DNA from: Calonectria ilicicola
Taxonomy: Eukaryota > Ascomycota > Sordariomycetes > Hypocreales > Nectriaceae
Length of the DNA: 64,000 nt
Direction: 5' to 3'
Assembly: GCA_020809705.1 (NCBI GenBank)
Contig: CP085826.1
Location: 1,612,001 to 1,676,000, forward strand
Made by a program: the position numbers and the translations under genes
Shown: one piece after another, positions 21,320-32,605 of the stretch
Layout: the number at the start of each line of letters is the position of its first letter
Position numbering within the stretch: the first letter of the stretch is position 1
The notes under the pieces: model-generated
The model's input: only the letters and a program-made list of their open reading frames with translations
Database searches by the model: none
Told to the model about the DNA's origin: nothing

Positions 21320-22794
21320 TTACTGCGATCTAGTATCCACGGTGCCAACCTTTTCATAACGTGTGAACCCTGAAGAGTCGCCTCTGGGATTTCCTCTCCA
21401 TGCCCACTCGCCGATCTGAACATTACGACTGTTCTCATCATCCATGACGCAGAACACCCGTCTGTCGTAGGTGGCAGTCATTGTAGCATGGGAAGAACAG
21501 CTTGCGAGGTCTGTCACGTTGCCTCCCGCTGTCCACTTATCGTCTTGGAAATATGTGAGAAACACCCCGCCTTCGTCAGAGTCAGGATCCGTGGTCAAAA
21601 CTTGCATCACCAATGGATCCGGACTGTTTCCACTCGTCTCGTTAAACCCAGCTGAGAAAGCAGCTATTGCAGATCGTGCGCCTAAGCCACGTGATAGAGT
21701 TGTGCTGGTAAACTTTTTTCCGCCATGGTATACGAGCTGCGTTAGGACTCCAGTGTCTGCCCGATAGAATACACTTAGACCCCTTGTGCTGTTCACGGCT
21801 GGCACGCTTGCCACTGAGATGGCTGTGGCATTGGAAGGATCTGGTGCGCCTGAAAAGTCTATGTGTTGCCAGTCTTTATCGCCCGAGCCTCTTAGATACT
21901 CGGCCTGGATTGTTTTGTTTTTGGCCTGGTAAAAGAAATAACCGGAGTCCATACAGGCGTAGCATTGTCGTCCGTATGAGAAGAATGATGAGCCGTTCAT
22001 TGACTGAGGGAAAAGATCATAGTCGAACTTAGAGACCCAATCTTTCGGGCTGGATTTTGTATTTGTCGATATACTGCCTATGAAGAGGTTTTTGATTGCA
22101 TTATCCGGTGTTTGCCAATACAAGGACGCATATCGTGTCTAGACGGGTGTTAGCTGAATTCAAATATTTTCACGTGAATGGAATGGCTTACGGTTTCATT
22201 CTTGTAGTATATATGTAACCCCAGGGAAGTGCCCTCTCGAACTTGATCTAGCCTTATGCCGTTTGTGCCATCCACCACGGGTGACACTACCCATTTGTCT
22301 TCTGAGGAATTGTACGCGGACATGTAAATTGCGCGATCTTGCCGTTGATATATTAACATGACGTTGTCGTATCCGAATTCGTCAGTAAAATTCCCGGCGG
22401 CAAGTTTGGTACCGCTGTAAAGACCGATGCTCGAGTTCTGCACACTGTAACTTGAACCGCTGTCATCAGATGCACCTGTGCCTCTCGTCAATCCCACACC
22501 AAGCCCAACCCCCAGCGCGATAATCGTGACGATGGCGATCATAAGAGAGGCAAAAAAGATCTTGCGGCTGATGCCGCACACGGTCGGCGAAGCCACAATT
22601 GTCTTTTCGCCCCCGGTGCTCGACGCTAGGTATCCGGTTGTCGACGCATTATCCTTGTATATCGCCTCCGGAATATCGAGATGAGCTGTTGCATTACGGT
22701 TGACCTCTGGTAGTGGTTGAGGGTGGGATTCAAGGTACCGAGCATCCACCTCGAGGGTGCTGTGATCCTCGTGTCGACCCGTCGGCGTAGTCAT
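21320..22794 (-). CDS. Type II membrane protein with fucose-lectin-like propeller ectodomain
   Basis: Model: complement of 21320-22138 and 22192-22794, 473 residues, one 53-base intron (NET|TRYASLYW). The N-terminal ~77 residues are hydrophilic, then a single span at ~79-103 (IFFASLMIAIVTIIALGVGL) with basic residues before it, giving a cytoplasmic N-terminus. The ~360-residue exterior part has several N-glycosylation sites and repeating blade-like units (VMLIYQRQDRAIYMSAYNSS, LSVFYRADTGVLTQLVYHGG, VFLTYFQDDKW) similar to fungal fucose-specific lectin propellers. Ligand-binding residues cannot be assigned by eye. A cell-surface sugar-binding role is an inference. Confidence 0.7.
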
Positions 22795-24952
22795 GATGCG
22801 TTCCAAATTCAAAAAAGAAGAAAGAGAGATATGTAAAAGGAAGAAGAAAATTGATCCCAGTTCATAACAAAAATCGGGTTTGCACGGCCTCCCTGTTGGC
22901 TTCCTTTGCTCTACGATGGGTAGGTGGAGGATTGACAACTTGCATAGGCAATGAGTCCAACGTCTCGTACAGGTACTTTGGATTCTGTGATGTGTGGGTG
23001 TGGTTCAAAGTATTGATACCTCTCCATCCTATGAGACCGTGTGCGCCACTGCCAAGTCTAATGAGAGTGACGGATGTCCCCTGAGGCTGAGCCTATCATA
23101 GGCCCTTCGTATGGTGTTCCGCAGGGCCCATGCAGTGTGCCTTGGTTAACCTTGAACATTGTGCATCTGTACCTCGCTAATTGGTCTGAAATTTACAAAC
23201 AGTGGGCAGTTGGAGTTTCAGGTGGTGCGGCTGAGTCTTGGCTGTCAGCACAGCCAACTGGCGAAGGAGCAAGATTGGCGCCCCACCAGGCTGAGCACCC
23301 TGTAAGGATGCGGAGGAGGATGGGGAAATTTCGCAAATTCAATCAGGTCATTTCAATTATTATCATATTTGGCTAGCTAGAATAATCCTTCATCCATGAA
23401 GATGACTGGGAAACATTCCCAGCGTAACATTACAGCAAGAACGTACGGAATATGGACACACGAAAACCACCAAAAAAAAAAAAAAAGAAGACCAAAAACC
23501 GGGCAGCGAGGATCAGTTGCGATGGCTTGGTTGAAATCAAGTAGAGATGATTGGAACGAAATTAAGTTTTTGTGTTCGAATGCTACAACTTAGTGTAAAA
23601 AGGTAAAAAATTGCTGGTTAATTGTAGTAATCAGGGTGGGTTGATTTATGTGGCTCATATTTAACGATGATTATAATTCTGGTCATAACCCGAAGAAACA
23701 ATTACCGGGTATATCAATGCAAATACTAATTGAAACTGTATTTTTCGTATGAATAGAAATTCTATAGGGACACTGTCTGGTTAGGTATTGCCTCTGGCAA
23801 CAAGTCAATTTAGCATGTCTAGATAAATCCATCTATGTTTAGCTAGCGCTCCACGTCTTGTAGATGAGGATGAATAACCCTTGTGGTTTGTACGCACAAC
23901 TGAAAAATAGGAATGCTGAAAAGAGGCTAAGCCTCTACGAGAACCTATAGAGATATTTTTCAATGTCATACTTAGTAATGCACTGAGATGATCTGAGTCT
24001 CAAAGCTAGACTGGTCTCTGTGGCATGATCTTTATACGTAGGTGCTAGGGGAAAAGATATCCAATTCCCTAATTTTCTAGCCCTTCATCTGGTAGCCAGA
24101 ATTTGTCACCGTTTCTCATCTGGTTCTTTTAGTTCGCCGTGATTGTTTTGCTTAAGAACAATGCTGAAAATCACGATGGTGTCTTGGATAGCGACGGGCA
24201 ATACGGTCTAAAATTCTTTGATAGCTGAAATAATGGCATAAGGGTGGCTGGATGATGAATGCTATAAAATGTGGGCTTATACCGTTCAAACGGAATTGTG
24301 TAACTCTCGACAAAACAGCAGGTTCGTTGGGATCGAAGAAGCTTGTCGTAAAGCACTCAGTTTCTAAAAAACCTTGGCGTGAAACAATTTCCATATCTTG
24401 ATAACCAATAATGAATGAGGGAATTTTTAGTTTATAGAAAGATTTAGCTCTTTAGTTATCTGAAGCGAGTCATGTGACAATCTGTTCGCACTTAGTATGC
24501 ACGGGGCCAATAGTTTCATTAGCTTATGGGTCCAGACTTTTGATTCGCATACCAGTGGCATGTTGCAAGTGGGGGAGACGTGGCCTAGAAGGAAATAAAT
24601 CAAATAGTGTCATGCAGTAGAAACGAAGAGGTTTAGCACGATGGGATCGCTTACGCAAGAGGGCCAGAGCAGAAGTCCATACCCTGTAACCTTTAGGGCC
24701 GTTAATCTCGACGCTGGGTTTTATTTCAGCGCGCCACAATTACGATGACGCTCTAATCTTTGAATCGTCATTTTAGTGCGGCCTAAGTGAACATCGGCCA
24801 CGAATCTGGACTGGCTTGGGTCCGGAGAGGCAAAAATTGGGAGAGTTTAAATAGCGAAGTCGTGTCTGATCAGTAAGAGGCTGAAAGAAACACCCGATTT
24901 TACAGTCAAATAATATTCGCCTCAATCAACAAAAATACAAACTGCGAACATA
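22795..24952. other. Intergenic stretch with degenerate repeats
   Basis: About 2.16 kb without a supported gene. It holds a poly-A run near 23470-23486, a degenerate copy of the DUF3425 3' end near 23876, and a decayed sequence at about 23718-23836 that resembles 26053-26160. Base composition is AT-richer than the neighbouring genes. Open frames such as 23074-23376 show no domain. Confidence 0.5.
23876..23926 (+). pseudogene. Relic resembling the 3' end of the DUF3425 gene
   Basis: Compared with 20756-20806, this stretch shares TTTGT-CGCACAACTGA and the stop TAG in register, and most mismatches are transitions. Upstream similarity fades quickly. It looks like the tail of a duplicated and mutated DUF3425 gene, judged by eye over about 50 bases only. 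Confidence 0.4.
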
Positions 24953-25752
24953 ATGCCAAATTTGCTACCTATTACTCCTGAGCCGTGCGATGGCGATGCG
25001 TATGACCAGGTCTGCGCTTTGTCTCAAGAGTTCATGAATGAGACTTGGGACACAATTTTCATGAATCGTCCTGATTTGCGACGGATCACAATCAACGGCC
25101 ATGATTCACAAGCTGCGTTAATGGGCAACATCAAACCTTTACGCATTCTCGTCCCCCCGATTGACGATCCTCAGAGAAAGTTGAAGAAAGTGCTTCTCCA
25201 GATCACGTATGAAGGACCTCTCTGATCTAAATTTATTCCTTCTTTTCGACTTTTCTAATGTGGTATAGCTTCGTGGATGGTGGACTAGAAGATGGCATTG
25301 GGGGCAATGTTTTAGATATGCAAGACTGGACACTGTCAGCTTGGGTCTCTGTAGAGAGACACCCACTTCTAGACCCTGGAAGCATTGAAGGAAGGATAGA
25401 AAAACTCCGAGCTGAGAAGAAAATACTAAATATTCAGAAATGTTGGGAATATACCGCAAACTGCTCGGTCGACCGACTTTCTATCGGCTTGAGTCACAAA
25501 ATAGACTCTGAACACTCACACATTTACTGCAGAGATGGTAGAGAGGATGGGGAGAGAAAAGAGATAAGTTATGCAACATGGAAGGCGCAGCCTGAGAGTC
25601 AGTTCGTCGCAGAATATTTGCAAACTCTGTTGGGTGTGTGGTCCAGAACTCTGACTCACACCGCTGCGGATACCTTGGCTTTATTATCAAAGCCACTGAA
25701 GTGTAAGCATCCCAACAAATGTCCCAAAACTGATCGATATCTAATCTCCTAA
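24953..25752 (+). CDS. Hypothetical protein, family not recognised
   Basis: Model: 24953-25206 and 25269-25752, 245 residues, with a 62-base intron (GTATGA...TATAG) that joins LLQIT to FVDGGLEDGIGGNVLDMQDW. No signal peptide, membrane span or known motif was seen. The first part contains PLRILVPPIDDPQRKLKKVLL; the second is charged with a Lys/Arg-rich segment (RIEKLRAEKKILNIQK) that could form a short coiled coil. A further splice at 25704 (GTAAGC...AATAG 25756) would end the protein early, after SKPLK. It stands alone between two transposon-like relics and may be a lineage-specific gene. Confidence 0.5.
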
Positions 25753-26255
25753 TAGAAAACTAAGGCTTCCAACAGTTTCTAACAGTCTGACTAAGTAGAC
25801 TCTTTACGAGCCTATGTCACCAATAGTCAGTGGCAGAACTTTTAGGTGCGGTATCTTGGGGCATATTGAAGAAAACCTGAACAGGGTGCTAGGGTAATTA
25901 TGTATATCAGAGAGCATTATGAGTGGCTAGCATGATAATCTCAATGGTAAAGATTGTACATATCACAAGACTCCTATCCACTTATGCGAAATTCTAGTCG
26001 ATAATTCCGTGTAGCAAAGCGCAGAAACCCCCGTATAGTACCTTAGGAGAAGCTAATTGAGTTTATTAAAGTCTCATGGGATTTCTCGGGGACACTACCT
26101 TCAAATATCACCATCAACACCAAGTCAATTTACTATGCTTTGGTAAGGTCATCTGCGTAATAGATGAAACCTAACTAAACGAAAGAAAAAAGAGCTTCTA
26201 GATATTAGATATATGCCCACTTAACAAAGTGCTCTACACCTGGATCCGTTTTAGA
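25753..26255. other. Intergenic stretch with a degenerate repeat
   Basis: About 500 bases between the hypothetical gene and the sulfatase stop. The part at 26053-26160 resembles 23718-23836 in the same orientation. No gene seen. Confidence 0.5.
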
Positions 26256-28328
26256 TCATGTGAGTGCACTCCAAGCCTGCTCGTCGTAGACATAGGGTTT
26301 TTGGGGCCCCTCAACTTCGACAAGATAGCCATTTGCACACATGGAATAGCTAACGGCATTCTCCGTGGCAGATTTCATATAAAAGTCATCGTAACTCTTG
26401 TCCAACGCCTCTTTGAGCGACTTGACTTTGCCATTAGGATGCAAGACATTCCAAGGGTTTAGACATGTCTTTCCCTTGCAACTCTTCATAACCATCATCA
26501 GTGAATCAAGTCTGCTGACGACTTGAATCATGGGTCTTCCTGCAATTTTTGTAGCAGAATTCTTATATTGGACAACAGGCACGCCAGTTCCATTTGATCC
26601 CGAGGGCAGAAGGTTATTAATTTGGTAAGGGTCAACCTGATTGATGTTAAAATTGCTGGTGGATGAGGAAGTTAACAGTGCTCTCACCGTCATATCGTAT
26701 AACTCATGTTCGTTGGTACAATGAACAGCGTAATATAGACTGTAATCTTTGCCCTGTACACGAATTCCTTTGTAGGTATTTCCCAGAGAAGCTAAGCCTA
26801 TACTTACAGATTAGATATGCCAGGTTCTGCTTCTGTGTTCAAGGATGACTTACTGTGCCAGCTCTCATCAATCGATAAACCCCAGAATTCAACCGCTAAA
26901 TGTTCAGCTCGCTTAGAAAGGTCATTTCTAATCTCATTATTACTCAACGGAACGGCAACGCCATCGAAATCGGACCTCGGCGAAATCCCAGCCATACGAA
27001 AGATGGTTGGAGCCAAGTCGGTATGGCTGGTGACCACGTCGGCAGTGGCCCCCTTGGGAACTCCGGGCCCGCGGATTAGTAATGGAATGTGAATGTCGGT
27101 TTCAAACCCACAAGTCTTTCCTGGCTGAAGACGATGCTGGCCGATATGATATCCATTGTCAGTCGTATAGATGATATAAGTATTGTCTTCAATGCCAAGG
27201 TTGACGAGTTCTTTTACAACTCTCTCAATCATCTCATCAACTGCTTGTAGTGATTGCAAGCGCTTACGATAATAATCATCGTTGTAGTCGATACTGGTTT
27301 GATTCAGCTTTGGAAGCCGAGCCACCCAGTTTACGCCACTTGGCTAGGGAAAAGGTCAGCTAAATAAAATAAAAATCCTGATTCAAGTAATTTTACCTTA
27401 TCCGGGTTAAAGTTAGGAGTCCTGGGAACTTCAAGATTGGGGAACATGTTTTCATGTCGCTTCGCTGGAAAGGGTGGCAAAATCACGGGCTTAGCTTCAG
27501 GTGAATCTGCAGGAATAAGTCCAAGGAATGCATCTAGATTAACGGATGCTTCATTGTGAGGGGCGATCGGAGCACTGCCTAAGAAGAATGGTTTGCCTGA
27601 CGCATGGGCTTCTCGAATGTATTTGATGGTTTTATCGGCCAAATCGTCAGTATTGTAGCTCCCCTCATGGCTTACGGGACCGTCCGTGTCTCTCTGCCAA
27701 GTTGCATTCCAGTAGCTATACGTGAAAGGATCGAGAAGAAAGTCGGACGAGGTCCAACCAGCGGCATGGGGTTTGTCATAATTGGCGGTAGTATGGCCAT
27801 TGAATAGCTTTCCAGTATAGTAAGTATTGTAGCCAGCCTGTTGCAGCCAGATAGGAAGATAATCCTCGTTGAGGCCTTGATTGACAAATTTCTGATACCC
27901 ACCTAGTTCATGGACAAATATTTAGTCATTGATATTTACACCTTTCTCTTCGATCATATTCATCGAAGAATCCTGAGGTGAGAGGTTGAAAGCTTACCGT
28001 ACGGTGCAGCAAGGTCAGTCACATTTGTGTTATGCGACAATTTGCCGGTAAAAATGCTGACTCGAGCTGGGCAACAAATTGCAGTGGTACTTTTTGGGTC
28101 AGGTCAGCCTCTTCCTTGAACTGGCTACAGTTTGAAGTACCAGTAATGACGTTTATATGTTGTTCCTTCATCCGTCATATACTTCTTGAGATGCGGCATG
28201 TAATCCATAGATTTCATATGCACATCTTGATCATCTGTCAGAATGAGGATAATGTTGGGCTTGTTCGCCTTTTGTGCAACAGCAGTAAAAGCAAACAAGC
28301 CAAGGGCGCCGATGGCACAAGAAATCAT
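26256..28328 (-). CDS. Secreted sulfatase (arylsulfatase-like)
   Basis: Model: complement of 26256-26636, 26688-26797, 26854-27343, 27397-27902, 27998-28089 and 28141-28328, 588 residues. All five introns are GT-AG (51-95 bases). The start at 28328 gives a signal peptide (MISCAIGALGLFAFTAVAQ); ATG 28346 is six codons upstream. Metal ligands lie in ILILTDDQD (Asp32, Asp33), the formylglycine site is CCPAR (Cys68), followed by VSIFTGKLSHN, and the second metal site is YTTDNGYHIGQH. The site reads C-x-P-A-R, where fungal relatives usually have C-x-P-S-R. Such enzymes hydrolyse sulfate esters outside the cell, often for sulfur supply; the substrate is unknown. Confidence 0.9.
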
Positions 28329-28422
28329 GTTGGTGCAAGGTTCCAAGATCGTCTTCTAAGAAATGGAGTTGTATAAGAATGAAGATGCGAGGATGTCGAA
28401 TTCGAGAGAGTGTACGCATCTC

Positions 28423-28433
28423 TTTATATATAG
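28423..28433 (-). promoter_or_regulatory. TATA-box-like element of the sulfatase gene
   Basis: On the minus strand the sequence reads TATATATAAAG about 95 bases before the sulfatase start. Position and sequence fit a TATA box. No sulfur-regulation (Cys3/MetR) site was identified by eye. Confidence 0.45.
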
Positions 28434-29845
28434 ACGAATGATGCTACAACGCCTCATTCATGTTCGGAATCGCGTATTATAAGACTCCAGGCAAAGATCT
28501 CATTCGAGAATAAGCTTCTCTCCACCCTGATCCTCACAGCCACAATTTGGTCAAGGTCATTTTTGCACCTACCACCATTCCCCCACAAAGCTTAAGTTAA
28601 TTTATACATTTCGTTTAGGATACACGTAATTTTTGCTTTGTCATTCATGCACAAGCACTCGTGATTTGCCGATTCGCCGATTCGAACTCTTTGTCTACTG
28701 TTTTATCGATTTGTTGAGAATTTCATTGCTTGCAATGAAGAGCCCAGTGCTAGATAAACTATACCAACTCGGAAAACAGCACAAAACCCCTTCAAATGGA
28801 ACTTTTTCTCTAAATTTTATGGTTATTTGGTGGATCCTTCACAAAAAGCACTGGTCCAAACAATGAGCACTAAGGCATATCGCATACGGTGCTGAGACTG
28901 TAAATTAAAGCTCTCCACTTTTGCTTGGTGCTTTGACACAGGGCACTGTACTCATGATTGGCTACTGTCACCTTGGCTACCCACAATTGCCAAGCTTCAA
29001 CTAGCTAGGGCATCGTATTGCCAACCTATAGAATATTAGGTAGAGGTCCGACTTTGAGCGAGATCGGTGATGTAAGTCACCGTCATTTCGGATGGTCAAA
29101 GAAAGTGCCAAATTCTACGGTTCTTAGTCAAAACTTGTGACATAATTCTATTCTTGGGCATCAACCAGAAATCCGGGGCTGATCGGGTCTGCAACAAGCT
29201 AGCGGTAGCACTTATGAACAGTCTCTGTGACGGTTAGAAGAATTTGCAGTGATATATTCACAAAAACTGATAAAATTCTAGTAAACATAATAGAATACCA
29301 TTAGAATCTAAAACCAATCTAATACATTGGAAAGCATACCGGTTCTTAGAAGACAATTAGGATTATTTATTAAGTTGAGATTACAATAGCTAGTTTCATC
29401 GGCTGCTCTACAACGCCGTCTTTATTTTATGTAATTAAAATTATTTATTTTATATCGTAAAGAAGGACTAGGTATTAAATATTTAAAGATTAGATGGACT
29501 AGATTCTTTTTCAAATAGCCAAGCACGTCTTTTCACTTTGAAACCAGATTGGCGGAGACTTAGTGCCCACAAAATGGAAACAACAAAACACACACCCTAT
29601 TGCAGGGTTGTGCTCGTGATTACTAAAATTGCTGGTCTCAACATGAGATAAGACACAAGCAACACAATATTGAAAAGAAGTAGAACGTTTACGCCACGAT
29701 TTACTGTAATGCCAACGCGTCCTCTGAGTTCCAGGTACTGGCTGGTAACAAAAGAGACGTAATCAAGCGAGTGAATCCCCGAGCGCAACACCATGCTACG
29801 TCACGACACGAGGGAATAAACCGGAAACACGCGGGGTCTTGACCC
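28434..29845. other. Intergenic stretch, partly AT-rich
   Basis: About 1.4 kb between the sulfatase promoter and the 3' end of the flavin oxidase gene. From about 29220 to 29520 it is AT-rich with transition-like drift, perhaps an old mutated repeat. A small perfect hairpin CGGTGA-TGTAAG-TCACCG lies near 29068-29085. No gene is supported. Confidence 0.5.
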
Positions 29846-31498
29846 CTAGTCCTCCTCGCCGTACCCAAAATCTGCCAAATCATCCAAATCATCCTGCATG
29901 TCATCCACCTTGAAATGCGTCCATTGCTTTTTCCACTTCGCACCCGCCCACTGCTCACTGGCCAACTTATCAGTGCGTTCTTCGCCCTCTCCACCTTGTT
30001 CATCTTCCTCGGGATCCCCAGGCCTCCTCACTCCCTGGGAAAACTTGAAAAATCCGTCTGGATCCCATGTCTGCTTAACCTGTCTCAGCTTGTCTTTATT
30101 CCGCCCGAAATACGCCCTCTCATGGAATTTTGTCGGAAAATCCCTGTCGGGGAAATTTACAAAGGCTGCCTCTTTGTTTAGAGAAAGCGGACGGAGCTTC
30201 TTTTTGACGCTTGCCAGGAAGCGGCGCATGTCTCGCTCCATCCACTTGTCAACCCATTCCACAGTCACATAAGCATGGAAGACAGCCTTGCGCCAGAAGA
30301 AGGCCGTGTCAGTGGGCTTGGGCTTTGAGGCTTTCCCTCCGGAGTGGATCCACGTGACGAGGAAGTTGACTTTCTCGCCAAAGAAGTCCTTGCGGAAGGT
30401 TTCCATGAGCTCGCGAATGGTAGCAGTGATGGTTGCGAGGGTGGAAGTTGAGGAGTTTGTAAAGACGAACGAGCTGTAGAGCTCGTACGTTTTGTTAGAT
30501 GGATACGCCCGCTCAGTTTCTTCAAGCCATTGAGCAACGAGAGTTTCGTAGAGGTAACGAGTGGATTTCTCCGGGAGAACACGTCGTTTGAGCTGATTTC
30601 GGAGTTCGGGGTGGCTTATATGTTTGTTGATCAGCTCGTCGTACTCGTTCTTGTTGCCATTGAAGGAGACATTGAAGCGCACGCCACCACTGTTAGGGGC
30701 CTCGCGCAGGTCACAAATCCAAGTTGTGTCAATGGTTAGATTGTTCGGCCAAGGCTTGGAGTAAAAATCGTTCATAGCGGCTATGAGTTCGTCTGTAATG
30801 CCTTCTTTGGGAAGCCATTGGTACCGTCCGGCAACCACCATGCCTTGGCGGTTGCTGAGTTTCTGGACGCGTAGCTTCATCTGAACGACGACACCAAAAT
30901 TGCCGCCACCAGCGCCGCGGAGGGCCCAGAAGAGACGGCCCTCATCCGAGGTGGGCGGGTCAGTTTCCTTAACGGTGATGAGGGACCCGTTGGCGGTGAC
31001 CAGGGTAGCCTCAACGAGGGTGTCAGCACCCATGCCGAAGCTGCGCGTGAAGGGTCCGAGGCCACCGCCCAGGATGAAGCCGCTAACGCCAACGGTAGGG
31101 CAGCGGCCGCCGTTGATGATGAAGCCGTCATGCTTGCCAACGACTAATTTCTCGTAGACGTCGCCCCATTGGCAGCCTGTGTCCATGGTGACCATCATAG
31201 AATTCAAATCAAGTTGGGCATTTTTCATGTGGCGGAGATCGAGGGAAATGCCGCTAAAGGCAGTTGAGTGACCAGCATAAGAGTGGCCGTTGCCCTTGAT
31301 GGTAACCCTGATTGACCTAGCCTTTGCCTCTCTGATGATGGTCTGGACTTGGGCTGCATCTTTGGGTTGAACAACGCAATCAGGGCGGGAGAAGCGAAAA
31401 AGAAGGTTTGAGGTTGCGATGGCTTGTCTATAGTCAGCCTGGCCGGGCTCCAAGACGGAGATTTGCTGAGCTTTGAACACTTGGATGGCCTGTTCCAT
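29846..31498 (-). CDS. FAD-linked oxidase, berberine-bridge-enzyme type
   Basis: Single exon, 550 residues. The PCMH-type FAD domain is at ~35-215: GNGHSYAGHS carries His72, the expected 8-alpha-histidyl link, and GGRCPTVGVSG carries Cys133, the expected 6-S-cysteinyl link, so bicovalent flavin is likely. GGGLGPFTRSFGMGAD and GAGGGNFGVVV complete the domain. The BBE C-terminal motif is WDPDGFFKFSQGV at ~470. These enzymes oxidise alcohols, sugars or natural products with O2. Unlike most family members there is no signal peptide, and ~70 residues of highly acidic tail (GDPEEDEQGGEGEE, DDMQDDLDDL) follow the last motif. Substrate unknown. Confidence 0.9.
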   Translation of the reverse strand: MEQAIQVFKAQQISVLEPGQADYRQAIATSNLLFRFSRPDCVVQPKDAAQVQTIIREAKARSIRVTIKGNGHSYAGHSTAFSGISLDLRHMKNAQLDLNSMMVTMDTGCQWGDVYEKLVVGKHDGFIINGGRCPTVGVSGFILGGGLGPFTRSFGMGADTLVEATLVTANGSLITVKETDPPTSDEGRLFWALRGAGGGNFGVVVQMKLRVQKLSNRQGMVVAGRYQWLPKEGITDELIAAMNDFYSKPWPNNLTIDTTWICDLREAPNSGGVRFNVSFNGNKNEYDELINKHISHPELRNQLKRRVLPEKSTRYLYETLVAQWLEETERAYPSNKTYELYSSFVFTNSSTSTLATITATIRELMETFRKDFFGEKVNFLVTWIHSGGKASKPKPTDTAFFWRKAVFHAYVTVEWVDKWMERDMRRFLASVKKKLRPLSLNKEAAFVNFPDRDFPTKFHERAYFGRNKDKLRQVKQTWDPDGFFKFSQGVRRPGDPEEDEQGGEGEERTDKLASEQWAGAKWKKQWTHFKVDDMQDDLDDLADFGYGEED

Positions 31499-32605
31499 TC
31501 TTCTGTTTGGATCGAGATCTTAGATGATGAATAGTATGTTCCTCAAAGTATGGCAAGAGATCATGCGCCTTTTAGAAGGCATGAACGAAATATCTAAATG
31601 CTCATGTTCCCGCCTGACCATGCCGACGGCTTAGCTGCGGGCCTCATGACTACCCATCAACCCGCCCCACCATCAAAGCATCCGGATGAATGGGAAGGGA
31701 GGTGGTATTGCCCCCGGCAGCCCTTCCTCCAGTGATTACTATCCTTGCTATAATCTATGACTTCCGATAGCAGATAGCAAATTTACTCCTCAAATACAAT
31801 CGAGACAGGTAAACAGCGCCACTCGCCACTAGCCACTTGATCTTCCCCTTGATGACGAGTGTATGTAGAGACACTTGGCTAGTAAAAAGCTGCAATTTTC
31901 TAATAGGAGAATAAAAGCCAGAAGGTGAATTTATTGACGTGTGTGTTGTTCACCTTCTTATAGCTTCGATGGAGGAGGGGGAGACGCTTTGAGGCCTGCT
32001 TCATACACCAACCTTACATGCTCGCTACGCCTCCAGCTATCTAGCTCGATGCGTTTCTACCCAACCGGCACCCCCGAAAGCCAAGGAAAGGAGTTAGTCA
32101 TAAAATGCTTGCTCATGCAGCGTTGGCGTGTTGCTCGCCTATAAATGCCGCTCGTTTCAAGGATGTATTCCCACTTGCGAGCTATCAACCACTCTTATTG
32201 CTGGTATTACAGTCATCCTTCGGGCACCTTTTATACCCACCTCTGTAAAGTCACTCACATGCACAACTTCTAATACCTCACACTAGGCATCATCGCGGAT
32301 CCAAGCCCAACTACCCCCAAGTTTATCCAATTGGATCTCAACCCGGACTCCGGCTCCGACCTAGCATTAGACTTTTTTCAAGTCAGAAAAGTTCACCCCT
32401 CTTTCATACAAGCGCAAGAGTTCGCAACCCCCAGCCCCTCGCCCTCCCACGTTGCACTGGCAATTCTATAAACAGTTGCAGGTGGAATCATAGTTGCAGC
32501 TTTCTCGCTAACCCTCCGCATACGCTCCTGGTTATCCCTTCTGACCTTCCTTATTCTCTCTCTTCCCACCCTCCCCTCATCTTTCTCTATCCGGTATTTT
32601 CCACC
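31499..32605. other. Divergent intergenic stretch
   Basis: 1.1 kb between the flavin oxidase start and the coiled-coil protein start. The last ~200 bases are pyrimidine-rich, as is usual just upstream of fungal start codons. No gene seen. Confidence 0.55.

Noticed and set aside
30877..31157. Frames on both strands within the flavin oxidase gene
   Set aside because: Shadows of the GC-rich FAD domain coding sequence.
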